This document shows positions 1 through 5,573 of a stretch of 6,167 nucleotides of DNA, in pieces. Position numbers and translations under genes: made by a program. The notes under the pieces were generated by a model. It saw nothing but the letters and a program-made list of their open reading frames with translations, was not told where the DNA came from and did no database searches. This stretch comes from an uncultured candidate division Zixibacteria bacterium. Lineage in GTDB: Bacteria > Zixibacteria > MSB-5A5 > GN15 > FEB-12. The stretch is from positions 1-6,167 of the forward strand of contig CAJVYT010000270.1 of the NCBI GenBank assembly GCA_913009765.1, written 5' to 3'. Position 1 is the first letter of the stretch. The number at the start of each line of letters is the position of its first letter.

Positions 1-1
1 T

Positions 2-64
2 CCAGATAGTTCAAACCCAGAAAACATTTATTCGTATGTAATTAAAATTAACAACTACAAATGA
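2..64 (+). CDS. C-terminal end of an upstream gene, partial (DPANN-like segment)
   Basis: Reading from base 2, an open frame of 20 codons (ending in the residues VIKINNYK) runs to a TGA at 62-64. Its stop overlaps the ATG of the next gene in an ATGA arrangement, the usual sign of a translationally coupled operon. The same overlapping style recurs at the next two gene junctions, which supports this being the tail of a real gene. The 5' part lies outside the window. Too little remains to name a product; the tail resembles in style the C-terminus of the next protein (lysine-rich, with a VKI motif), so a related membrane-anchored protein is possible but unproven. Confidence 0.6.
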   Translation, partial: PDSSNPENIYSYVIKINNYK

Positions 65-594
65 TTAGTCTAAAACAAAAAAAAGGCGGAGGGAAATTAA
101 TTGCAATATACTGGTTTATTATTTTAATAATTGTTGCAGGAGGTATTTTTGCAATGGTTTATTCTTTTTATCATTATCCTTATGATGTAAGAGAAATTGA
201 AGGAAAAATAATGTTAAATCAAATAGCTGATTGTTTATCTACTAAAGGAAAATTAAATTCAAATTTATTTGATGGTGGAAATTTTAGCGAATCTTTTAAA
301 GATGATTTTTTAAATAATTGTCATTTAAATTTAAATGCAGAAAAAATATGGGAAAAAGAGCCTCAATATTATTTTAAGATTGATTTTTATAATTCAACTA
401 ATTTAGATGAATCTACTTTTAATATTTATAATGGGAATAATAATTTGCTGGCTGGCTGCGCAATACAAGGAGAAAAGGAATATAAGCGAGAAGTAAAATG
501 TTCTGAAGATTATCTTTTCTCTTTACATGGCAAAGAAATTTATTTAGTAAAAATTTTAACAGTTGTGAAAAAAACAGAAAAAAATGTTAAATAA
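61..594 (+). CDS. Single-pass membrane-anchored hypothetical protein, DPANN archaeal type
   Basis: This gene encodes 177 residues. A basic N-terminus (KQKKGGGK) precedes one strong hydrophobic helix at about residues 13-36, followed by a conserved-looking YPYDVREIE segment at 39-47 and a polar, Asn/Lys-rich domain. The expected topology is N-in with the long C-terminal domain outside the cell. Four cysteines (about 58, 87, 133 and 147) all lie in that domain and could form two disulfides. From memory, the helix followed by PYDVREIE and IADC resembles a recurring small-protein family in Woesearchaeota/Pacearchaeota genomes; that assignment is a recollection, not a search. The ATG overlaps the previous stop by 4 bases and the 3' end overlaps the next gene by 11 bases, so the genes are probably co-transcribed. 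No Shine-Dalgarno is visible before the start, so coupling may drive translation. Function unknown. Confidence 0.8.
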   Translation: MISLKQKKGGGKLIAIYWFIILIIVAGGIFAMVYSFYHYPYDVREIEGKIMLNQIADCLSTKGKLNSNLFDGGNFSESFKDDFLNNCHLNLNAEKIWEKEPQYYFKIDFYNSTNLDESTFNIYNGNNNLLAGCAIQGEKEYKREVKCSEDYLFSLHGKEIYLVKILTVVKKTEKNVK

Positions 595-850
595 AAAAGC
601 ACAAGTATCTGAGATTATGACATGGGTAGTGGCCACTGTAATTATTTTGAGTATTTTGCTGGTGTTTGTTTATGTTTCTTCTCTTTTAGCACAAAAAACA
701 AAAATATTGAAAATAAGTGATTTGAAAATTGATTTTGATAAGAAAGTGAATTTAATAGCAACAAAGAATTTAATTACATATAATTCTGCTTCAAAAGAAC
801 AAAAAATCTTAATTGATAAATGGGAGGAGAAGAAAAATGAAATGGGGTAA
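584..850 (+). CDS. Small pilin-like protein with class III-type N-terminus
   Basis: This gene encodes 88 residues. The N-terminus reads MLNKKAQVSEI and is followed by one hydrophobic helix to about residue 36. A short basic leader, then A/Q before the helix, then E five residues into the mature part, resembles archaeal class III (type IV prepilin) signal peptides, which a prepilin peptidase cuts just before the hydrophobic stretch; here the cut would fall between A6 and Q7. The rest is Lys-rich and has no cysteine. It starts inside the last codons of the upstream gene (11-base overlap) and ends 14 bases inside the next gene. The protein is small even for a pilin, so it could be a minor pilin-like subunit or simply a single-pass membrane protein. 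The cleavage site is inferred from pattern only. Confidence 0.75.
   Translation: MLNKKAQVSEIMTWVVATVIILSILLVFVYVSSLLAQKTKILKISDLKIDFDKKVNLIATKNLITYNSASKEQKILIDKWEEKKNEMG
823..827 (+). promoter_or_regulatory. Ribosome binding site fixing the start of the third archaeal gene
   Basis: GGAGG sits 9 bases before the ATG at 837. A longer reading of the same frame could begin at an ATG at 813, but that start precedes the Shine-Dalgarno and would add eight residues (MINGRRRK) ahead of the hydrophobic N-terminus. The ATG at 837 is therefore preferred. Confidence 0.7.
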
Positions 851-1105
851 AAAAGGAAATTTACCAATAATTATTTTGGTTTTAGGGGTTTTAGCTGTTT
901 GTAGTTTGGCTTTACTTAGTTTTTATTCTGCTAATTTAAAGGTATCTAATAATTTTTCAGGAATAAAATTAGTAGAAAAATTAAACTCTCAGATTGAAAC
1001 AAATTTATATCAGGGAAAACCAATAGAAGGATTAAAAGAAATTAAAGAGATTAGAACATTTAATTTTAAAGATGGTTTTGGAAAAAAGAAAATTATTTTT
1101 TTTTT
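837..1105 (+). CDS. Pilin-like membrane protein, 3' end lost at adapter junction
   Basis: About 87-89 genuine residues remain. The N-terminus MKWGKKGNLP leads into a hydrophobic helix to about residue 31; the KKG/N junction again resembles an archaeal prepilin cleavage site. The remainder is polar and probably helical (SGIKLVEKLNSQIETNL). The start is set by GGAGG upstream and overlaps the preceding gene by 14 bases. The natural stop is missing: the frame runs through a T-run at 1096-1105 into adapter from 1106. The open frame continues to 1181, but the residues after about 89 (beginning KQKTAYEI) are translated adapter and do not belong to the protein. Some of the terminal phenylalanines may also be artefact, because sequencer read-through adds a homopolymer beside the adapter. 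Function unknown; likely the same surface cassette as its neighbours. Confidence 0.75.
1096..1105. other. T-run at chimeric join (probable poly-A read-through, reversed)
   Basis: Ten T lie directly against the adapter. At the other end of the window the same adapter, in opposite orientation, is followed by 16 A. The T-run is therefore best read as the reverse complement of read-through poly-A, possibly merged with a natural T-rich stretch of the archaeal gene. This short shared homopolymer is the likely place where the assembler joined the two contigs. The exact base where genuine archaeal sequence ends cannot be fixed. Confidence 0.8.
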
Positions 1106-1171
1106 CAAGCAGAAGACGGCATACGAGATATATCAGTGTGACTGGAGTTCAGACGTGTGCTCTTCCGATCT
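1106..1171 (-). other. Illumina P7 indexed adapter (artefact), left copy
   Basis: The 66 bases are library adapter, not genome. The P7 flow-cell primer (CAAGCAGAAGACGGC...GAGAT) is at 1106-1129, the 8-base index ATATCAGT at 1130-1137, and the TruSeq read-2 primer (GTGACTGGAG...CTTCCGATCT) at 1138-1171. The index reverses to ACTGATAT, which I recall as TruSeq index 25. The copy is complete and without mismatch as far as I can recall the standard sequence. It separates AT-rich archaeal-type DNA from moderate-GC proteobacterial DNA and truncates a gene on each side. Confidence 0.99.
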
Positions 1172-1331
1172 TCCACAATAAAGTATCGAGTTGCTGCATG
1201 TCCTGTTCATTTTCCACCCGTATATATACCCTGTAGCCATTGTTATAGGCTTTTCGTGCAACGCGGCAGGCATACACTAATAATGATGAATTATCCTTGT
1301 TATCAAGGATATGGAAGTCAATCTGACTCAC
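1172..1331 (-). CDS. holC: DNA polymerase III chi subunit, N-terminal fragment
   Basis: HolC is the chi subunit of the DNA polymerase III clamp-loader complex; with psi it links the clamp loader to single-strand binding protein at the replication fork. About 53 genuine residues are present, starting SQIDFHILDN and continuing with a helix (ACRVARKAY) and a strand (YRVYIRVENE), then QLDTLLW. This matches the N-terminal layout of HolC (FYLLDN, helix, RVLIACEDE, LDEALW in E. coli, from memory). The start is GTG at 1331-1329 and overlaps the pepA stop as GTGA, which implies translational coupling. pepA followed by holC is the standard order in gamma- and betaproteobacteria. The full protein is usually about 140-150 residues; the rest is lost because adapter begins at 1171. 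The apparent C-terminus IGRAHV is translated adapter. Confidence 0.85.
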
Positions 1332-2824
1332 GTGCAGGAAGCCGCCCTGCTACGCAGAAATTCGCAAAGTAGTCTGACGGGTCTGCCGGTAGCTCCTTTT
1401 TTTGAGCCGCTCAACCATGCTGTACCTGCGATATCCAGATGCGCCCAGTTATAATCTTCTGTGTAACGGGCCAGAAAACAGGCCGCAGTTACCGCCCCGG
1501 CTTTTGAGCCGCCAATATTGGCCATATCAGCAAAATTACTTTTTAGCTGATGATCATATTCGTCCCACAGCGGCATAGGCCAGACTCTATCCTGTGACGC
1601 CGTGCCGGCATTCACCAGTTCCTCTGTGAGGGAATCATCCTTACTGAATACTCCACTGGCATGTGCGCCCAGGGCAACGACACATGCCCCTGTAAGAGTA
1701 GCGATATCAATGACTGTCGAAGGATTGAATCGCGCAGCATAGGTCAGGGCGTCACACAGTATCAATCTGCCTTCAGCATCAGTATTCAGAATTTCGATGG
1801 TTTGCCCTGACATACTGGTGACGATATCACCCGGTTTATTGGCATCCCCGTCAGGAAGGTTTTCTGAGCTTGGCACAATTGCGATAACATTCAGCGGCAG
1901 GTTCATCTCTGCGATGGCACGCATGGTACCAAGAACACTTGCGCCACCACACATGTCATATTTCATTTCATCCATCGCCGATGAGGGCTTTAAAGAGATA
2001 CCACCGGCATCGAAAGTCAGCCCTTTTCCGACCAGTACTACGGGGGCCTCCTTGCTACTGCCACCCCTGTGTTCGAGGACGATCAACCTGGCTTCCTGCC
2101 GGCTACCGCGAGATACAGACAGTAATGCGCCCATAGACAGCTTTTCCATAGCTTTTTCATTTAGCACTTTGATCTTCATGCCGAAGTCTTCAGCAATTTC
2201 CGATGCCTGTCCTGCCAGGTAGGAAGGCGTGCAGATATTACCGGGCAGGTCGCCAAGCTGGCGTGCCATGTTAACACCTGCGGCGATGGCCTGGCCGTTC
2301 TGCAGTGCTTGTCTGGCGGCAGTCAGATCACTGCGTTCGGGAATAAACAGTGTAATCTTCTGAAGCGGTAATTTGTTTTCCTGTATATCTGTTTTCAGGC
2401 TGTCAGATTTATAATTGCTATGTGTTGCCTGAATAATAATTTGTTCTATGCGTTTGCCGATATCAATGTTGTCTATAGGGATTTCAGGCAGAAACAAGGA
2501 TGCTTCAGTAATGTTATTATGTCGTAGATTTCGAATGGCCCCGGCTGTTACTTTAAGCAGTTTTTTGGTATCGAATTCAGCTTTCTTTCCACAGGCAACC
2601 AGTAAGACACGTTTTGCAGGGATGCCAGAAACCTGTGGCAGCATTAGAAAAGTTGCACATTCGCCAGTGATGTCGCCACGCTTTAGTAAGGATGAAATCG
2701 TGTGCCCGGTTGCCATATCAACACAACTGGCAGCTGGACTCAGTAACTGATCTTTAAATACAGCCAGCACCAGACAGGCTGAGCGTTGTTTTTCTGGGCT
2801 GCCGCTTTTTACTTTATATTCCAT
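1328..2824 (-). CDS. pepA: Leucyl aminopeptidase PepA (M17 family)
   Basis: PepA is a hexameric two-metal cytosolic exopeptidase (family M17) that removes N-terminal residues, preferring leucine. In E. coli it also binds DNA, acting in cer/XerCD plasmid dimer resolution and in carAB regulation; that role is not shown here. The protein has 498 residues (E. coli about 503). The N-terminal domain opens MEYKVKSGSPEKQRSAC, nearly the E. coli start. The catalytic domain has K267, D272, D290, D349 and E351 as metal ligands and K279 and R353 as catalytic residues, all offset by three from E. coli numbering. The family signature NTDAEGRL is at 347-354. The frame stays open upstream to 2911, but a GAGGA 7 bases before the ATG at 2824 and the family's N-terminus favour 2824; an adjacent ATG at 2827 is the alternative. 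It is divergent from lptF and its stop overlaps the holC GTG. Confidence 0.97.
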   Translation of the reverse strand: MEYKVKSGSPEKQRSACLVLAVFKDQLLSPAASCVDMATGHTISSLLKRGDITGECATFLMLPQVSGIPAKRVLLVACGKKAEFDTKKLLKVTAGAIRNLRHNNITEASLFLPEIPIDNIDIGKRIEQIIIQATHSNYKSDSLKTDIQENKLPLQKITLFIPERSDLTAARQALQNGQAIAAGVNMARQLGDLPGNICTPSYLAGQASEIAEDFGMKIKVLNEKAMEKLSMGALLSVSRGSRQEARLIVLEHRGGSSKEAPVVLVGKGLTFDAGGISLKPSSAMDEMKYDMCGGASVLGTMRAIAEMNLPLNVIAIVPSSENLPDGDANKPGDIVTSMSGQTIEILNTDAEGRLILCDALTYAARFNPSTVIDIATLTGACVVALGAHASGVFSKDDSLTEELVNAGTASQDRVWPMPLWDEYDHQLKSNFADMANIGGSKAGAVTAACFLARYTEDYNWAHLDIAGTAWLSGSKKGATGRPVRLLCEFLRSRAASCT

Positions 2825-2831
2825 CATTCCT

Positions 2832-2836
2832 TCCTC
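2832..2836 (-). promoter_or_regulatory. pepA ribosome binding site (decides start)
   Basis: On the minus strand GAGGA at 2836-2832 lies 7 bases before the ATG at 2824 and 4 before the tandem ATG at 2827. The spacing and the match to the E. coli PepA N-terminus both favour 2824. Confidence 0.7.
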
Positions 2837-2882
2837 AGGATTTCGTGCTTCAGGGCCGTATGATATATTGTTCTCCGGGGAT

Positions 2883-2888
2883 ATTATA
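2883..2888 (-). promoter_or_regulatory. Candidate pepA -10 box
   Basis: TATAAT, a perfect sigma-70 -10 consensus, reads on the minus strand at 2888-2883 in the short divergent gap between pepA and lptF. It would start transcription near 2876 and give a leader of about 50 bases before pepA. No good -35 is present at 16-18 bases upstream, where the sequence overlaps the lptF start (ATGTAT at best), so an activator or alternative recognition may be needed. AT-rich gaps produce such hexamers by chance, hence modest confidence. I could not identify a convincing lptF promoter in the same gap. Confidence 0.4.
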
Positions 2889-2899
2889 ACGGGATTTAC

Positions 2900-2904
2900 A
2901 GGGA
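2900..2904 (+). promoter_or_regulatory. lptF ribosome binding site supporting a TTG start
   Basis: AGGGA lies 6 bases before the TTG at 2911. No in-frame ATG is available nearby to give a family-length N-terminus, so TTG is the best start. Confidence 0.55.
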
Positions 2905-2910
2905 CATACA

Positions 2911-4005
2911 TTGATACTCGATCGCTCGCTAACTCGGGAAATTACATACACCGGAATAGCCGCTACCATCATAATTTTCAGTATATTTCTGGTCGCAAGG
3001 CTAGTGTCGTTATTGTCGCAGGCGGCCAGAGGAGACGTGCCGGCTGACCTGGTGTTGACCCTCCTCGGTTTACGACTGGTTTCAACTTTTGATGTCCTGC
3101 TGCCGGTAATGTTTTTTCTTGCCATTTTGATGGTTATGGATCGCTGGATACACGATAACGAGCTTACTATATGGGCAGCTAGCGGTGTTGGACTAGGACG
3201 ATTTTTAAGACCATTGATTGTGATGGGACTGGTGCTGGCATCAGTAATTGCAATATTTGCTTTGTTTATCGCACCCGACGCGGATGTTAAGGCAAAAACA
3301 CTCAAACGGGAAGGGCTAGAACGGGCCATGGTCTCAGCAATTACGCCCGGTATTTTCAATGAGGCGCAAAATGATCAGGCAGTCTACTACGTAGAAGAAG
3401 TGGGGCTGGATGACAATACATTGCGCAATATTTTTGTTTACGGTGAGGCACAGCAAAGGGAAGGGGTCGTGGTGGCCGAAAAAGGCTTTCAACAGATTGA
3501 TGAGAATACCGGTGACAGATTTATTGTCCTGAAAAATGGTACTCGTTATGAAGGGATACCCGGCAATGCTGATTACCGCATGATTGATTTTGAAACTTAC
3601 GCCATCAGGATAAAGCCGGTAAAAAAAGTATCTGAAAAGCTGTATCCCAAAGAAATGTCCTTTGGTGATCTGCTGGAAAGTAATGAAAGAATTTACAAGG
3701 TTGAAATCCAGTGGCGCCTGTCAAAGATTGCAATCGTTCCAGTGCTGGCCATACTGGCACTGGCCTTCAGTTCTCTGGATGTGCGACGGGGGCGGCTTGG
3801 TCGCATCATGGGTGCTATAGGTGTCTATTTTCTTTATTCCAATATGCTTGGTTTTGCACATACATTACTAAAATCTGAAACATTACCAGTGTTTGTCGGC
3901 ATGTGGTGGGTGCACGGTATTTTCCTGATTTTTGCTTTTTATATGCTACATCGCCGGGTAGCTAACCGTTCCCTGATGCCTGGATTCGACTGGCTGCGGA
4001 ACTGA
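2911..4005 (+). CDS. lptF: LPS export permease LptF
   Basis: LptF is one of two inner-membrane subunits of the LptB2FG ABC transporter, which extracts lipopolysaccharide from the inner membrane and passes it to the LptC-LptA bridge. The protein has 364 residues (E. coli about 366). Three N-terminal membrane helices lie at about 12-35, 48-76 and 98-121, then a periplasmic beta-jellyroll region at about 125-265 (including VYYVEEVG, KNGTRYEG and DFETYAIRI), then three C-terminal helices at about 271-289, 298-320 and 327-347. RGDVPADLVLTLLGL at 40-54 matches the family. E84 in DNELTIWAASG corresponds to the conserved coupling-helix glutamate facing LptB. The start is TTG, supported by AGGGA upstream and family length. 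The TGA stop shares one base with the lptG ATG (TGATG). It is divergent from pepA, the usual arrangement in gamma- and betaproteobacteria. Confidence 0.95.
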   Translation: MILDRSLTREITYTGIAATIIIFSIFLVARLVSLLSQAARGDVPADLVLTLLGLRLVSTFDVLLPVMFFLAILMVMDRWIHDNELTIWAASGVGLGRFLRPLIVMGLVLASVIAIFALFIAPDADVKAKTLKREGLERAMVSAITPGIFNEAQNDQAVYYVEEVGLDDNTLRNIFVYGEAQQREGVVVAEKGFQQIDENTGDRFIVLKNGTRYEGIPGNADYRMIDFETYAIRIKPVKKVSEKLYPKEMSFGDLLESNERIYKVEIQWRLSKIAIVPVLAILALAFSSLDVRRGRLGRIMGAIGVYFLYSNMLGFAHTLLKSETLPVFVGMWWVHGIFLIFAFYMLHRRVANRSLMPGFDWLRN

Positions 4006-5069
4006 TGAATATCCTTGACTGGTACCTTGGACGTACCATTTTCAAATACACTTCTATTGTGATATTTGTGCTGGTTGGCCTGTTTATGTTTATCCAGTTT
4101 CTGGATGAGATTACGCGTGTTGGCACCGGTAACTATGGTTTCTTCGATATGATGGTTTTTCTTGTCCTAAGTACACCACGTGTTATCTACGAAATTTTCC
4201 CTATGGCAGCTCTGTTAGGAACCATGCTTGGCCTGTCTTCGCTGGCAGTTGGTTCTGAACTGATCGTTATGCGCGCTGCGGGTATGTCCATCGTGGGAAT
4301 ATCCCTCTCTGTCATGAAGACCGCAGCAATAATCATTCTATCAGCAGTATTGATTGGTGAATTTATTACACCTTATACAGAAACGCAGGCACAGCGCGGT
4401 CGCTCTGTGGCCCTGCAGAAAAGTGTCAGTCAGCATTCAGATTTTGGTTTATGGATGCGTGATGATAATTCCATTATTAAGGTAGGAGAGATGCTGCCTG
4501 ATCTGAAACTTCTGAATATAAAAATATTTGAGTTTGATGAAGACGGCAAATTGCGTGCAGCTGCGGTCGCGGACAGCGGCAAGTTTGATAACAATCAATG
4601 GGTACTCTACAATCTGCGTCAAAGTATTTTTTCCGAGAAGGGAATTGAGACCATACGCCTTAAATCGGCAAACTGGCGTTCAGAAATGGGGCCGAAAGTG
4701 CTCAAAGTCTTTCTTGTCAGACCTGAGCAGTTGTCCGCCGTTGATCTGAATAGATACATAAAACATCTAGAGCAAAACTCACAGAACACAGACCGTTTTG
4801 AACTGGCGTTCTGGCAAAAAATCTCGTCACCCCTGGCAATCATTGTGATGGTTTTGCTGGGTATTCCCTTTGTTTTTCGTAATGTCAGAAGTGGAGGGAT
4901 GGGGGGTACGCTGTTTCTTGGAATCATGCTTGGGCTGGTGTTCTTCGCTTTGGCAAAGGGTTTTGGGTTTCTTGTCCTTATTTATGGTATTCCGCCGCTG
5001 GCGGGGGCGTTTATTCCTTTGTTGATATTTTTGGGTATAGCGTTGGTTATGTTGAAGAAGGTAGCTTGA
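4005..5069 (+). CDS. lptG: LPS export permease LptG
   Basis: LptG pairs with LptF to form the membrane gate of the LptB2FG lipopolysaccharide exporter; the LptB ATPase is encoded elsewhere. The protein has 354 residues (E. coli about 360). It opens with LDWYLGRTIF, the interfacial N-terminal helix of the family, followed by membrane helices at about 14-34, 55-80 and 98-121. The hallmark FPMAALLG is at 65-72 and the coupling-helix segment SELIVMRAAG at 84-93, with E85 the equivalent of the conserved E. coli glutamate. A periplasmic jellyroll domain spans about 125-265, followed by three C-terminal helices at about 274-292, 299-320 and 325-350, with YGIPP near 327. The ATG overlaps the lptF stop by one base, so the two subunits are probably made by coupled translation. 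No clear terminator hairpin with a T-run follows the stop. Confidence 0.96.
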   Translation: MNILDWYLGRTIFKYTSIVIFVLVGLFMFIQFLDEITRVGTGNYGFFDMMVFLVLSTPRVIYEIFPMAALLGTMLGLSSLAVGSELIVMRAAGMSIVGISLSVMKTAAIIILSAVLIGEFITPYTETQAQRGRSVALQKSVSQHSDFGLWMRDDNSIIKVGEMLPDLKLLNIKIFEFDEDGKLRAAAVADSGKFDNNQWVLYNLRQSIFSEKGIETIRLKSANWRSEMGPKVLKVFLVRPEQLSAVDLNRYIKHLEQNSQNTDRFELAFWQKISSPLAIIVMVLLGIPFVFRNVRSGGMGGTLFLGIMLGLVFFALAKGFGFLVLIYGIPPLAGAFIPLLIFLGIALVMLKKVA

Positions 5070-5173
5070 GGTTTTTTGTGCTGGCGCACGGCTGTGGGTA
5101 TCATACGTTCATGGGAATGTTCTTTATTATTTTATTTCTTGATCTAATCTGTGTTTTTCGTCCTTCATGGACG

Positions 5174-5210
5174 GGTTCATTTCTTTTATACGGATAAAAG
5201 AAACAGAACC
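5174..5210. repeat. Stem-loop, perfect 10-bp core with flanking 5-bp arms
   Basis: TTTCTTTTAT at 5180-5189 and ATAAAAGAAA at 5194-5203 are exact reverse complements around an ACGG loop. After a small asymmetric bulge, GGTTC at 5174-5178 pairs with GAACC at 5206-5210. There is no T-run directly after, so it is not a typical intrinsic terminator, though it could stop transcripts converging from lptG and the minus-strand gene. Immediately downstream is a CAAAGAAAAACCGCCCC boundary into the GC-rich block. From memory, this stem-plus-GC-body layout resembles dispersed intergenic elements of proteobacteria. Confidence 0.7.
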
Positions 5211-5271
5211 AAAGAAAAACCGCCCCATTGTGTTGGCCTGCGGCTGCTCTGCGCGCTTCAGTCTGAACCGG

Positions 5272-5308
5272 GCGCGGTGAACTCGCTTCGCTCAGACATG
5301 CACCGCGC
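5272..5308. repeat. GC-rich inverted repeat within the intergenic block
   Basis: GCGCGGTG at 5272-5279 and CACCGCGC at 5301-5308 are exact reverse complements separated by 21 bases. Further short complementary CCGG stretches lie outside the arms. The stem is strong and uninterrupted. It sits in the core of the GC-rich block and supports the view that this DNA is a folded repeat element, not a coding region. Confidence 0.6.
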
Positions 5309-5455
5309 TTTTTCCGGTCCAGCCTTCCAGTGCTCGACAACCCAAAAGGGGATGGGAGGTCAAAGACCAAGGATAAAAACCTGTGGATTCAGGTTCATTG
5401 TCGCGACTCGTACCTCATGAAGGAATCGACGACCTGAATTGACTACTATCGAGAC

Positions 5456-5557
5456 ATTGCGGACGATTCTAAGAACCTGAGAAATCTTTAGTATTCTCAA
5501 TAGCAGACATTTTCAGGTCAATGAAAAATGGCTCAAGTCGGCCAATAGCGGATGTTT
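5456..5557 (+). repeat. Three degenerate copies of a short AATAGCrGAyrTT-like motif
   Basis: Similar 13-14-base strings occur at 5456-5468 (ATTGCGGACGATT), 5499-5512 (AATAGCAGACATTT) and 5544-5557 (AATAGCGGATGTTT). The spacing is unequal (about 43-45 bases start to start) and the intervening sequence differs. They may be remnants of an intergenic repeat family; chance cannot be excluded. Confidence 0.35.
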
Positions 5558-5573
5558 GAAAAGATACCTTTTT

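Larger units (their letters stand above)
5070..5573. other. Gene-free stretch with structured, repeat-like DNA
   Basis: About 500 bases separate lptG from the convergent partial gene. Open frames exist on both strands (for example 5151-5420 and 5101-5370) but they overlap each other, cross inverted repeats and have no family resemblance or good ribosome binding site, so I do not call them genes. The stretch has three parts: an AT-rich start, a GC-rich block at about 5220-5350 with inverted repeats, and a final AT-richer part with three similar short motifs. A T-run at 5071-5077 follows lptG directly but has no stem before it. Confidence 0.6.

Noticed and set aside
1096..1105. T-run as an archaeal transcription terminator
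   Set aside because: It lies inside an open gene and abuts the adapter, mirroring the poly-A at the other adapter copy.
813..1181. A 122-residue protein spanning the junction
   Set aside because: The C-terminal third is translated adapter, and the start at 813 precedes the GGAGG; only 837-1105 is kept.
1157..1372. Plus-strand frame starting in the adapter
   Set aside because: It begins with adapter-coded MLFRS and runs antisense to holC and the end of pepA.
1797..2750. Plus-strand open frames inside pepA (1797-2222, 1939-2136, 2448-2750)
   Set aside because: They are antisense shadows of a strongly conserved enzyme, with no family features or ribosome binding sites.
2850..3359. Minus-strand frame across the start of lptF
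   Set aside because: It is low-complexity (Ser/Thr/Ile-rich) antisense of LptF and crosses the divergent promoter region.
5151..5420. 89-residue plus-strand frame after lptG (and its minus-strand mirror 5101-5370)
   Set aside because: It crosses two inverted repeats in a repeat-like GC-rich block; the two strands give equally long frames, a sign of composition and not coding.
5456..5557. CRISPR-like repeat array
   Set aside because: The three motifs are only 13-14 bases, degenerate, and have no constant repeat length or cas gene nearby.
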